From Candidatus Avimicrobium faecavium (GTDB lineage: Bacteria; Bacillota; Clostridia; Oscillospirales; Ruminococcaceae), in assembly GCA_904419105.1 (NCBI GenBank), contig CAJFQR010000021.1, positions 1 to 16,890 on the forward strand: DNA of 16,890 nt. Reading direction: 5' to 3'. The position numbers and the translations under genes are program-made. Under the pieces are notes generated by a model that saw nothing but the letters and a program-made list of their open reading frames with translations, did no database searches and was not told the DNA's origin. Of the stretch, positions 6,831 through 13,838 are shown one piece after another. Every line of letters begins with the position of its first letter. Positions within the stretch are counted from its first letter, which is position 1.

Positions 6831-6878
6831 CTTCACCAAAAGAAAAGGCACCGAAAGGTGCCTTTTCTTTTGGTGAAG
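6831..6878 (-). terminator. Terminator of the Pro-Val tRNA operon, 22-bp perfect palindrome
   Basis: Two perfectly complementary 22-base arms (6831-6852 and 6857-6878) flank the tetraloop GAAA. On the minus strand this gives a GGCACC/GGTGCC core followed by a T-rich tract, so it fits a terminator. The arm nearest the tRNA includes the last eight bases of tRNA-Val (CTTCACCA), so the far arm carries the complement of the tRNA end. Confidence 0.8.
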
Positions 6879-6947
6879 ATGAATGGACTTGAACCATCGA
6901 CCTCCTGCATGTCAAGCAGGCGCTCTGACCAACTGAGCTACACCTTC
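6871..6947 (-). tRNA. tRNA-Val (anticodon GAC)
   Basis: A 77-base cloverleaf on the minus strand. The acceptor GAAGGTG pairs with CATCTTC (one GU pair), with discriminator A and encoded CCA. The anticodon stem CCTGC/GCAGG encloses TTGACAT, giving GAC, which reads GTC and GTT. Second gene of the minus-strand operon, after tRNA-Pro. Its 3' end is part of the terminator palindrome. Confidence 0.93.
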
Positions 6948-6975
6948 ATACTATGCCGCAGCTGCCGCGGCCTCG

Positions 6976-7051
6976 TGGTCGGAGTGACAGGATTCGAACC
7001 TGCGACATCATGCTCCCAAAGCATGCGCGCTACCAGCTGCGCTACACCCCG
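6976..7051 (-). tRNA. tRNA-Pro (anticodon TGG)
   Basis: A 76-base cloverleaf on the minus strand. The acceptor CGGGGTG pairs with CACTCCG (one GU pair), with discriminator A and encoded CCA. The anticodon stem CATGC/GCATG encloses TTTGGGA, giving TGG, which reads CCA. First gene of the minus-strand operon. Confidence 0.94.
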
Positions 7052-7103
7052 TCTATCCCTCCGCACTGGAGGCTGCCTGGCCTTCTGCCATGTTGCGAAG
7101 ACT

Positions 7104-7132
7104 ATTATACCGGATTCCCGGAGAAAAATCAA
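7104..7132 (-). promoter_or_regulatory. Promoter of the Pro-Val tRNA operon
   Basis: On the minus strand: TTGATT (plus 7127-7132), a 17-base spacer and a perfect TATAAT (plus 7104-7109). It lies about 50 bases upstream of tRNA-Pro. Confidence 0.85.
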
Positions 7133-7169
7133 GCACCTTTTTCAAAAAAATTTCCGCCCCTTCCTTCCC

Positions 7170-7198
7170 TTGACAGCGGCAGGCGTTTGTGATAGAGT
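7170..7198 (+). promoter_or_regulatory. Promoter of the T-box/glyS transcript
   Basis: TTGACA (7170-7175), a 17-base spacer and extended -10 TGA TAGAGT (7193-7198). The transcript would start near 7205, at the beginning of T-box stem I. Confidence 0.8.
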
Positions 7199-7204
7199 TA
7201 AGTC

Positions 7205-7455
7205 AAATCCCACCCCCGCGGTGAGGAAGAGGAGTACCCACAGGGATCCGTGCAGAGAGCCGGCGGCTGGTGCGAGCCCGGCAGGATCCCGGCGGGGAAG
7301 GGCACTTCGGAGCGGGGACGGCGGTTTGTGCTGAGTGGGACGGCGCCATAGCCTGCGCCGTTCAATGAGGGTGGAACCGCGGAAGTGCTTTTTGCAGCAA
7401 AAGGCCTTTCGTCCCTTGCGTTATTTGCGCGCGGGGGACGGAGGGCTTTCTTTTT
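7205..7455 (+). promoter_or_regulatory. Gly-specific T-box riboswitch leader
   Basis: Stem I features include the AGAGAG segment near 7255 and a candidate specifier triplet GGC (7301-7303) followed by A, a Gly codon read by tRNA-Gly(GCC). The conserved T-box AGGGTGGAACCGCGG is at 7368-7382. Its TGGA bulge would pair with a tRNA end UCCA, which matches the U discriminator of tRNA-Gly. A terminator follows at 7404-7455 (GCCTTTCGTCCC arm with GGGGGACGGAGGGC, then TTTCTTTTT). Uncharged tRNA-Gly is expected to stabilise the antiterminator and raise glyS expression. Confidence 0.93.
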
Positions 7456-7503
7456 CGCCCCTCAAATCGAGAACACCATATTCCAAAGAGGAGAGAGCAC
7501 ACA

Positions 7504-8871
7504 ATGGAAAAGACCATGGAAAAGATCGTCAACCTTGCCAAGAACCGCGGCTTCGTCTATGCCGGTTCGGAGATCTACGGCGGCCTGTCCAACACCTGGG
7601 ACTACGGCCCGCTGGGCGTCGAGTTCAAAAACAATGTCAAAAAGGCCTGGTGGAAGAAGTTCGTCCAGACCTCCCCCTACAATGTGGGCCTGGACGCCGC
7701 CATCCTGATGAACCCCCAGGTCTGGGTGGCCTCCGGCCATGTCGGCGGCTTCACCGACCCGCTCATCGACTGCAAGACCTGCAAGAGCCGCCACCGCGCC
7801 GATAAGCTCATCGAGGAGCAGTGCGGCTTCGACCCCGCCGGCTGGACCGACCAGCAGATGATGGACTACATCCGGGAGAACCATGTCCAGTGCCCCGAGT
7901 GCGGCGGCACCGACTTCACCGACATCCGCAAGTTCAACCTGATGTTCAAGACCTACCAGGGCGTCACCGAGGACTCCAAGAGCGAGATCTACCTGCGCCC
8001 GGAGACCGCCCAGGGCATCTTTGTCAACTTTATGAACGTCCAGCGCACCACCCGCCGCAAGATCCCCTTCGGCATCGGCCAGATCGGCAAGAGCTTCCGC
8101 AACGAGATCACCCCCGGCAACTTCACCTTCCGCACCCGGGAGTTCGAGCAGATGGAGCTGGAGTTCTTCTGCAAGCCGGGCACCGACCTCGACTGGTTCC
8201 GCTACTGGAAGGACTACTGCCACAAGTTCCTGCTGGACCTGGGTATGACCGAGGAGAACATCCGCCTGCGTGACCACGAAAAGGCCGAGCTCTCCCACTA
8301 CTCCGCCGCCACCACCGACATCGAGTTCCTCTTCCCGTTCGGCTGGGGCGAGCTCTGGGGCATCGCCGACCGCACCAACTTCGACCTGACCCAGCACCAG
8401 ACCCACTCGGGCAAGAGCTGCGAGTACTTCGACCCGGAGACCGGCGAGAAGTACATCCCCTATGTCATCGAGCCGTCCCTCGGCGCCGACCGCGTCACCC
8501 TGGCCTTCCTCTGCGACGCCTACGACGAGCAGGAGGTCGGCGACGGCGATGTCCGCACCGTGCTCCACCTGCATCCGGCGCTGGCCCCCTACAAGGCCGC
8601 GGTGCTCCCGCTGTCCAAAAAGCTCTCCGAGCCCGCCCGTGCCCTCTGGGAGAAGCTCTCCGCCCACTTTATGACCGACTTTGACGAGGCCGGCACCATC
8701 GGCAAGCGCTACCGCCGTGAGGACGAGATCGGCACCCCGTTCTGCGTCACCTACGACTTCGACAGCGAGACCGACGGCTGCGTCACCATCCGTGACCGGG
8801 ATACCATGGAGCAGGTCCGCCTGCCGATGGACGAGGTCGTCGCCTACATCGAGGAGCGCCTCGCCTTCTGA
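7504..8871 (+). CDS. glyS: Glycyl-tRNA synthetase, homodimeric type
   Basis: A 455-residue class II (eukaryote/archaea-like alpha2-type) glycyl-tRNA synthetase that charges tRNA-Gly. Visible are motif 1 region GSEIYGGLSNTWDYGPLG near the N-terminus, a zinc-ribbon-like set C90, C93, C130 and C133 (CKTC and CPEC), motif 2 FRNEITPGNFTFRTREFEQ (R199, E201) and motif 3 EPSLGADRVTL followed by the C-terminal anticodon-binding domain (HPALAPYKAAVLPLSKK). Length is typical (about 455-465). GAGGAG precedes the ATG at 7504, and an alternative ATG at 7519 is less likely. Controlled by the T-box leader and closed by the terminator at 8904-8934. Secure call, reinforced by the Gly specifier. Confidence 0.97.
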   Translation: MEKTMEKIVNLAKNRGFVYAGSEIYGGLSNTWDYGPLGVEFKNNVKKAWWKKFVQTSPYNVGLDAAILMNPQVWVASGHVGGFTDPLIDCKTCKSRHRADKLIEEQCGFDPAGWTDQQMMDYIRENHVQCPECGGTDFTDIRKFNLMFKTYQGVTEDSKSEIYLRPETAQGIFVNFMNVQRTTRRKIPFGIGQIGKSFRNEITPGNFTFRTREFEQMELEFFCKPGTDLDWFRYWKDYCHKFLLDLGMTEENIRLRDHEKAELSHYSAATTDIEFLFPFGWGELWGIADRTNFDLTQHQTHSGKSCEYFDPETGEKYIPYVIEPSLGADRVTLAFLCDAYDEQEVGDGDVRTVLHLHPALAPYKAAVLPLSKKLSEPARALWEKLSAHFMTDFDEAGTIGKRYRREDEIGTPFCVTYDFDSETDGCVTIRDRDTMEQVRLPMDEVVAYIEERLAF

Positions 8872-8903
8872 CCCCGCCCGGGAAACTGAAAAAGCCCCTC
8901 TCT

Positions 8904-8934
8904 CCGGCCGCCCCACTGGGACGGCCGGTTTTTT
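8904..8934 (+). terminator. glyS terminator
   Basis: CCGGCCG (8904-8910) pairs with CGGCCGG (8922-8928), with inner CCC/GGG pairing, followed by six T. Confidence 0.9.
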
Positions 8935-8951
8935 CTTCCCGGCGGCCGGGT

Positions 8952-8980
8952 TTGCATTTTCCCGCCCCATCGGCTACAAT
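8952..8980 (+). promoter_or_regulatory. Orphan promoter after glyS
   Basis: TTGCAT (8952-8957), a 17-base spacer and TACAAT (8975-8980). The next gene starts only at 9224, so the transcript would have a leader of about 235 nt or be a separate small RNA. Confidence 0.6.
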
Positions 8981-8986
8981 AGGGAA

Positions 8987-9173
8987 AAGCGCACACGCCG
9001 CCCGCCCTTGGAAAAGTTCCCAAATAGGCCCCTGCCTTTTCAAGCCGTTTTGTGCAAAAGAGAGAAACTTTTCTCTTTTTCTCCAAAGGGGCCCGATCTG
9101 TTGCATTTTTCTGCAACAAACCCCCCGATTTTGCCGGTAGGGTGAGAGGGGTCTTTCGCAGGGGGGCAAAATC
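8987..9173 (+). other. Structured gene-free stretch, possible small RNA or long leader
   Basis: No supported gene. Successive stems: GAAAAG with CTTTTC (within about 9009-9042, extended by CTT/AAG), AAAAGAGA (9056-9063) with TCTCTTTT (9072-9079) followed by T, TGTTGCA (9099-9105) with TGCAACA (9112-9118), and GATTTTGCC (9127-9135) with GGCAAAATC (9165-9173). The second could be a weak terminator. No known RNA family was recognised. Confidence 0.35.
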
Positions 9174-9189
9174 AGTACAACAGCATCGC

Positions 9190-9195
9190 TATAAT
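9190..9195 (+). promoter_or_regulatory. Perfect -10 box before the lipoprotein gene
   Basis: TATAAT at 9190-9195, 29 bases before the ATG. No -35 box is seen at normal distance (9167-9172 reads CAAAAT), so activity is uncertain and might need an activator. Confidence 0.4.
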
Positions 9196-9223
9196 ACATT
9201 CAGTATAGAAAGGAGGGCTGCCG

Positions 9224-10057
9224 ATGGCCCATCGGATCGTCTGCCTGCTTCTGAGCCTCGGGCTCTGCCTTGGCCTTGCCGGCTGCCGGGAGCCGGAGGA
9301 GCTCCCCTCCCGCCCGGAGGAGGCCGCCTTTTCCTGGGACCGGTGGGAGGCGGAGCGGCAGCAGATCGCCTGTACGGTGGCGCAGGTGGATGTGGTGGAC
9401 ACCACCTTCACCCACGACGAGACCGGCCAGGCGGTGGCGGAGCTCCTTGGCCGGTCGCTGATCGTCTATCCCCGGTATGCCGGGGAGGTCACCGGGGACT
9501 ACACCGGCCTGCCCGGGGAGTATCTGCTGCTCACGGCGCTGCTGGGCACCGACGGCACCACCCCGGGGATCACCCCCGGCGCCGCCAACGCCGAGGTCCG
9601 CTTTGTGGCCGAGGAGGTCGCCGGGGCGAACGGCCGCCGCCAGTTCATCACCAAAGAACAGGTGGAATACGCCGCCCGGGCCATCTTCGGCGAGGAGGTG
9701 GAGCTGGAGCACCGGTCGGTGCCCGCCGGTGCCCCGGAGGACCAGCAGTTCCGCTACTATGAGGAGTACGGCGTCTACGGCTATCCGGATACCCAGCCCA
9801 TCTGGTATCTGCCGGTGCTGCTGGACCTCTACCCGGTGCGGTTTGATACCTACGAGGCCTACCTCATCTTCGTCCGCTATTCGGACGACAGCCAGAACGC
9901 CTTCTGGGGTCCGGGCACCGAGCCCATCGCCCGCTGGGAGATCGAGGAGTACGCCAACTACCACATCGAGGACTTCTCCCCCTACACCGTCACATTGCTC
10001 GACCGGTTCGGCGAGCTGACGATCCAGGAGATCCGCCCGGCCACCGAGGCCCCGTAA
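9224..10057 (+). CDS. Lipoprotein of unknown function
   Basis: 277 residues, family not recognised. The N-terminus is a lipoprotein signal: MAHR, a hydrophobic Leu-rich core and lipobox L18-A19-G20-C21, so the mature protein should be lipid-anchored on the outer face of the membrane. The rest is acidic and rich in Glu, Tyr and Asp with many aromatic residues late in the chain (PIWYLPVLLDLYPVRFDTYE) and no transmembrane segment, which suggests a folded extracellular domain. The start has AGGAGGG six bases upstream. The sortase gene follows after about 150 bases with its own promoter. No enzyme motif was identified, and a binding or regulatory role would be a guess. Confidence 0.8.
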   Translation: MAHRIVCLLLSLGLCLGLAGCREPEELPSRPEEAAFSWDRWEAERQQIACTVAQVDVVDTTFTHDETGQAVAELLGRSLIVYPRYAGEVTGDYTGLPGEYLLLTALLGTDGTTPGITPGAANAEVRFVAEEVAGANGRRQFITKEQVEYAARAIFGEEVELEHRSVPAGAPEDQQFRYYEEYGVYGYPDTQPIWYLPVLLDLYPVRFDTYEAYLIFVRYSDDSQNAFWGPGTEPIARWEIEEYANYHIEDFSPYTVTLLDRFGELTIQEIRPATEAP

Positions 10058-10080
10058 CCGCCGCCCTCCCGGAAAAGCAC

Positions 10081-10110
10081 TTGCCAGAGGGCGCGTCCCT
10101 GTACTATAAT
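10081..10110 (+). promoter_or_regulatory. Promoter of the sortase gene
   Basis: TTGCCA (10081-10086), an 18-base spacer and a perfect TATAAT (10105-10110). The leader is about 90 nt. No convincing terminator lies between the lipoprotein gene and this promoter, so read-through is possible. Confidence 0.7.
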
Positions 10111-10205
10111 AAAGGATATGGAACTTTGCCCGCTCCGGCGCCGCTGCGCCGTGCGGACGGACCGCCACGACATCTACGCCAGAGAAGAGAAAAGAGAGAT
10201 CCGCC

Positions 10206-11564
10206 ATGCACAATGACCCCACCACCCGCTCCGGCCGGTCCGGGAGAGACGAGGAGGCCGCCCGCCGCCGGCTCTCGGAGGAATACGACCGCTACCGCCG
10301 GACCTATGCCGGCCGCACCGGCGAGGAGGAGCCTGCCCGCCGCTCCGCCCGGGAGGAGGCCCCGCGCCGCTCCCAGGAGAGCCCCCGCCGCCGTTCCCAG
10401 GAGGGCAGCCGCCGGCGCTCCGCCGCAGAGGCGGCGCCCCGCCGTGCCGCCCGGCGTCCCCGCCGGGAGGAGCCGGCGGAAAGCACCCGCCCCACCCCCC
10501 GGTCCGGCCAGCAGCGCCGCCGGGAAGCCGCCCAGCGCCGGGCCCGGCTGCGCCTCGCCGGCCTCTGTGCCGCACTGGTTGCCGCCGTCGGCGTGTCGCT
10601 CTACGGCATCACCCACCTGGTAGGCGCCGCCTCCGCCGATGACGGCCGCGGCGGGACGGAGCCCGGCTCCTCGGCCGCCGGCGTCCTCCCGGAGGAGGAC
10701 ACCGGGAACGAGGGCACCGACATCGCCGATGCGCCGGACATCTCCTCCAGCGCCAGCGTCACCGCCCTGTCCGGCCAGCGGCTGGAGACCATCCTCGCCA
10801 ACCGGCTCTCGGCGGAGAATGTGGCCACCACCCCCGGCTCCGGCAGCGACATCGACGCCAACTGGGGCACCTTTGACGCCTCCACCGTCGGCGGCACCGG
10901 CTGGTCCAACATCGCCTCCTGGAAGGCCCAGAACAGCGATGTGGTCGGCTGGCTGCGCATCCCGAACACCAACATCAACTATCCCGTCGTCGTCGGCCCG
11001 AACAACAACTACTACTCCTCGCTGGGCTACGACAAGAATTACAGCTACTACGGCGTCATCTGGGCGGATTCGGACACCAAGTTCGGCACCAGCAGCCAGA
11101 TCTCCCAGAACACCGTCCTCTACGGCCACAACTGGACCAACTACACCGCCACGCCGTTCATCGGCCGGGCGGCGGACATCATGTTCGGCCAGCTGCCCAG
11201 CTTCCACTACATCAACTTCTGCCGGTCCACCCCGTATATCCACTACTCCACCGAGGCCCAGTCGATGACCTGGAAGGTCTTTGCCGTGTTCTACACCGAG
11301 GAGTCCTTCAACTACATCGCCAGCGACCCCGGCACCTCCGGGCTGCAGTACATCATCAACGAGGCCAAGGCCCGCAGCCTGCACGACTTCGATGTGGATG
11401 TGAACGCATCGGACAAGATCCTCACCCTGTCCACCTGTACCCGGGCCTACGGCCAGACCAACCAGCAGCGCTTTGTGGTGATGGCCCGGCTGATGCGCTC
11501 CGGAGAGACCATCTCCGAGGTGAGCATCACCCCGAACCCGGACTTCAAGCGTCCCCAGCTGTAA
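10206..11564 (+). CDS. Class B sortase with long Arg-rich cytoplasmic tail
   Basis: A 452-residue membrane transpeptidase that would attach surface proteins to peptidoglycan or a pilin-like partner. The catalytic domain (about 240-440) shows the sortase triad: H308 in LYGHNW, C411 in LSTCT and R422 in QRFVV. The fold segments VVGWLRIPNTNINYPVV and IASWKAQNSDV are typical of class B. A transmembrane helix lies at about 115-137. Residues 1-110 are predicted cytoplasmic and contain about 32 Arg and no Lys, with repeated RRSQE/RRRS segments. Residues 140-235 form a low-complexity outer linker. Usual class B sortases are about 220-280 residues, so this one is greatly extended. The ATG at 10206 is preceded by a modest AGAGAGA site. 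Its substrate is not known. Confidence 0.92.
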   Translation: MHNDPTTRSGRSGRDEEAARRRLSEEYDRYRRTYAGRTGEEEPARRSAREEAPRRSQESPRRRSQEGSRRRSAAEAAPRRAARRPRREEPAESTRPTPRSGQQRRREAAQRRARLRLAGLCAALVAAVGVSLYGITHLVGAASADDGRGGTEPGSSAAGVLPEEDTGNEGTDIADAPDISSSASVTALSGQRLETILANRLSAENVATTPGSGSDIDANWGTFDASTVGGTGWSNIASWKAQNSDVVGWLRIPNTNINYPVVVGPNNNYYSSLGYDKNYSYYGVIWADSDTKFGTSSQISQNTVLYGHNWTNYTATPFIGRAADIMFGQLPSFHYINFCRSTPYIHYSTEAQSMTWKVFAVFYTEESFNYIASDPGTSGLQYIINEAKARSLHDFDVDVNASDKILTLSTCTRAYGQTNQQRFVVMARLMRSGETISEVSITPNPDFKRPQL

Positions 11565-11578
11565 GATTCTCAGCCCCG

Positions 11579-11611
11579 AAAAAGGCCCCGCCCGCCGGCG
11601 GGACCTTTTTT
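11579..11611 (+). terminator. Sortase gene terminator
   Basis: Stem AAAAAGG and CCCGCC (11579-11592) with GGCGGG and CCTTTTTT (11597-11611), one C/A mismatch, ending in a T run. Confidence 0.88.
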
Positions 11612-11632
11612 CCCGGCGGAAAGGAGGCCCCG

Positions 11633-12370
11633 ATGGCCGAAACACATTTTGAACCGGTGGGCCGGCTGCGGGTGCAGGTGTCTCCGGCGCACAAGTTCGG
11701 CACCGATGCATTCCTGCTGGCGGACTTTGCGGCGCCCCGGCGGCGGGATACCGTCTGTGACCTCGGCACCGGCTGCGGCATCGTGGCGCTGTGCTGGTAC
11801 CGCCGGGAGGAGACCGCCCCCGCCCGGGTGGACTGTGTGGACATCCAGCCGGCGGCCATCGGCCAGCTGACCGCCACCCTGGAGGAAAACGCCGGCGTGC
11901 TGGCCGGGCGGATCGTCCCCCACCTGGCGGACCTGAAGGCCCTTGCCCTTCCGGCTGGCGGCTATGACCTGGTCACCTGCAACCCGCCCTACAAGGGCGC
12001 CGGCGCCGGGATCCTCTCGGAGACGGACAGCGACCGGCTGGCCCGGCACGAGACCGCCTGCACCATCGCCGACATCGCCGCCGCGGCGGCCCGGCTCCTC
12101 AAATACGGCGGGCGGCTGTGCGTCTGCCAGCGGCCGGAACGGCTCGCCGATGTGATGGAGGCTCTGCGCCGGGCGGGGATCGAGCCCAAGCGGCTGCGGT
12201 TTGTCCACCAGCGGCCGGACCGGGCCCCGTGGCTCTTCCTGCTGGAGGGGCGCCGGGGCGGCAAGCCCTTCCTCTCGGTGGAGGCGACGCTGATCGTCGA
12301 GGGGGCGGACGGGAGCTTTTCCCGGGAAATGCAGCGCATCTACGGACTCTACCGCCCGGAGAGCGAGTAA
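11633..12370 (+). CDS. TrmN6/YabB-type SAM-dependent methyltransferase
   Basis: A 245-residue Rossmann methyltransferase of the COG4123 type (YabB in Bacillus, TrmN6/YfiC in E. coli). E. coli TrmN6 methylates A37 of tRNA1(Val). The exact target here is unproven. Visible are the N-terminal QVSPAHKFGTDAFLLADFA typical of the family, SAM motif I DLGTGCG (43-49) and the N6-adenine catalytic motif NPPY (117-120) followed by KG. GGAGG stands upstream of the ATG at 11633. rsmI follows after 14 bases, the same neighbourhood as yabB and yabC (rsmI) in Bacillus, which strengthens the call. The intervening yazA of Bacillus is absent. No separate promoter was seen between the sortase terminator and this start. 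Confidence 0.88.
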   Translation: MAETHFEPVGRLRVQVSPAHKFGTDAFLLADFAAPRRRDTVCDLGTGCGIVALCWYRREETAPARVDCVDIQPAAIGQLTATLEENAGVLAGRIVPHLADLKALALPAGGYDLVTCNPPYKGAGAGILSETDSDRLARHETACTIADIAAAAARLLKYGGRLCVCQRPERLADVMEALRRAGIEPKRLRFVHQRPDRAPWLFLLEGRRGGKPFLSVEATLIVEGADGSFSREMQRIYGLYRPESE

Positions 12371-12384
12371 AAGGAGGAGACAAG

Positions 12385-13224
12385 ATGGGCAGACTGTATC
12401 TGGTGGGCACCCCCATCGGCAACCTCGGGGACCTGAGCCCCCGGGCGGCCCAGGTGCTGGAGGAGGTGGACTTCATCGCCGCCGAGGACACCCGGGTGAC
12501 GCTGAAGCTGCTCAACCACCTCGGCCTGAAAAAGCCGCTGGTGAGCTGCCATGAGCACAACATCCGCCAGGCCGCCGGGGCCATCACCGGGCGGCTGCTG
12601 GCCGGGGAGGACTGCGCCATCGTCACCGATGCGGGGATGCCCTGCATCTCCGACCCCGGCGAGCAGCTGGTGGACGCCTGCCACCGGCTCGGGATCCCGG
12701 TGCTGGCGGTTCCCGGGCCGACGGCCATCGCCACGGCGGTGGCCCTGTCCGGGCTGGCCACCAGCCGGTTCACCTTTGAGGGCTTTCTGTCGGTGAACCG
12801 GGCCAGCCGCCGGGAGCACCTGGCGAGCCTGCAGGATGAGCGCCGCACGATGGTGTTCTACGAGGCGCCCCACAAGCTGCTGCGCACGCTGGAGGACCTG
12901 CTGGACGCCTTCGGCGACCGGGAGATCGCCCTCTGCCGGGAGCTGACCAAGGTCCACGAGGAGACGGTGCGCACCACCCTCTCGGCGGCGGTGGACTTCT
13001 ACCGGGAGACGGCCCCGCGGGGGGAGTTTGTCCTGGTGGTGGCCGGGGCAAAGCCCCCGGAGGGCCCGGCCCTCACCTTTGAGGAGGCGGTGGACCTCTG
13101 CCGGGCGCTGGCGGACGGCGGACTGCCTCCGGCCCAGGCGGCGAAACAGGCCGCCAGGGAGAGCGGCTACAAGCGGGCGGACCTCTACAAGGCGCTGCTG
13201 GCCGCCGGTACGGAAAACGAATAG
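12385..13224 (+). CDS. rsmI: 16S rRNA (cytidine-1402-2'-O)-methyltransferase RsmI
   Basis: 279 residues, normal for RsmI, which 2'-O-methylates C1402 of 16S rRNA. It has the tetrapyrrole-methylase fold signatures LVGTPIGNLGDLS (7-18), AEDTR (33-37), SCHEHN (54-59), TDAGMPCISDPG (81-92), VPGPTAIATAVALSGL (from 109) and FYEAPHKL. The ATG at 12385 is chosen because AAAGGAGGAGA stands directly upstream and the N-terminus then matches the family. A longer in-frame extension from 12118 overlaps the methyltransferase gene and is rejected. Cotranscribed with the upstream methyltransferase. It ends at a bidirectional terminator facing the phosphoesterase gene. Confidence 0.96.
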   Translation: MGRLYLVGTPIGNLGDLSPRAAQVLEEVDFIAAEDTRVTLKLLNHLGLKKPLVSCHEHNIRQAAGAITGRLLAGEDCAIVTDAGMPCISDPGEQLVDACHRLGIPVLAVPGPTAIATAVALSGLATSRFTFEGFLSVNRASRREHLASLQDERRTMVFYEAPHKLLRTLEDLLDAFGDREIALCRELTKVHEETVRTTLSAAVDFYRETAPRGEFVLVVAGAKPPEGPALTFEEAVDLCRALADGGLPPAQAAKQAARESGYKRADLYKALLAAGTENE

Positions 13225-13227
13225 CGA

Positions 13228-13257
13228 TAAAAACTCCCCCTGAAAGGGGGAGTTTTT
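13228..13257. terminator. Bidirectional terminator between rsmI and the phosphoesterase gene
   Basis: AAAAACTCCCCC (to 13240) pairs with GGGGGAGTTTTTT (from 13246) around the short loop TGAAA. It serves rsmI (+) and the convergent gene (-). Confidence 0.92.
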
Positions 13258-13265
13258 TCATGGGG

Positions 13266-13775
13266 TCAGCGGGAGGGCTGCCACCAGGTGGGCTTCTGCC
13301 GGCGGGTGATCCGCGGGCTGCCGAGGCAGAGCCGGGCGGTGAGGATCTGGCCCGCTTCCACCTCGAGTTCGGCGTAATACCGCTCGTCCCGGCAGGAGCC
13401 GGGGTTGATCAGCAGCACGCCGTCCGCCTCCTCCAGCAGCCGCTGGTGGGTGTGGCCGAACAGCACCACCTGGGCCTCCAGCTCCCGGGCCCGGCGCAGC
13501 AGCGCCCCGGTGCCCTGCTTGACCGCATAGCCGTGGCCGTGGGTGAGCAGGATCCGCACCCCTTCCAGCTCCAGCAGCCATTCGGTACGGGCGGTGGAGC
13601 CGTAGTCGCAGTTGCCGGCGACGGCGGTGAGGGGGACATCCCGGAGGTGGGCGGCGTCCTCGGCGTCGGTGAGGCCGTCGCCGCAGAAGAGATACCGGTC
13701 CGCCGGGGAGTCGTCAAAGATGCGCAGGACATTTTCCATATTGCCGTGGCTGTCGCTGAATACGGTGAGTTTCAT
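13266..13775 (-). CDS. YfcE/MJ0936-family metallophosphoesterase
   Basis: A 169-residue calcineurin-like phosphoesterase of the small YfcE/MJ0936 family (Mn/Ni-dependent phosphodiesterases with uncertain natural substrates). All metal motifs are visible: D8 and H10 in FSDSHGN, D33 in CGDGLTD, N55 in GNCD, H79 and H81 in LLTHGHG, and H108 and H110 in FGHTH. Length is typical. The start at 13775 was chosen for the family-like MKLTVFSDSHGN and the GGAGG four bases upstream. The longer frame to 13913 runs into the divergent neighbour. In some Firmicutes this gene follows rph and the ITP pyrophosphatase gene. Here it stands alone. Confidence 0.92.
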   Translation of the reverse strand: MKLTVFSDSHGNMENVLRIFDDSPADRYLFCGDGLTDAEDAAHLRDVPLTAVAGNCDYGSTARTEWLLELEGVRILLTHGHGYAVKQGTGALLRRARELEAQVVLFGHTHQRLLEEADGVLLINPGSCRDERYYAELEVEAGQILTARLCLGSPRITRRQKPTWWQPSR

Positions 13776-13838
13776 ACTTCCTCCTTGGGATAATCGCCCG
13801 GTCTCCCGGCATAGGATAGGGCGAAAGGGTGTGGGACT

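Noticed and set aside
6458..6915. Minus-strand frames (6458-6673 and 6631-6915) between the tRNA operons
   Set aside because: They overlap hairpins and a tRNA gene, lack ribosome sites and show no domain. More likely dispersed non-coding sequence.
6825..7334. 169-codon plus-strand frame across the minus-strand tRNAs and the T-box
   Set aside because: It is antisense to two tRNA genes and runs through the glyS promoter and T-box stem I.
7462..8970. 502-codon minus-strand frame opposite glyS
   Set aside because: Shadow of glyS. No ribosome site and no family features.
10104..11711. 535-codon minus-strand frame opposite the sortase gene
   Set aside because: Gly/Ala/Val-rich shadow. It covers two promoters and a terminator of the plus strand.
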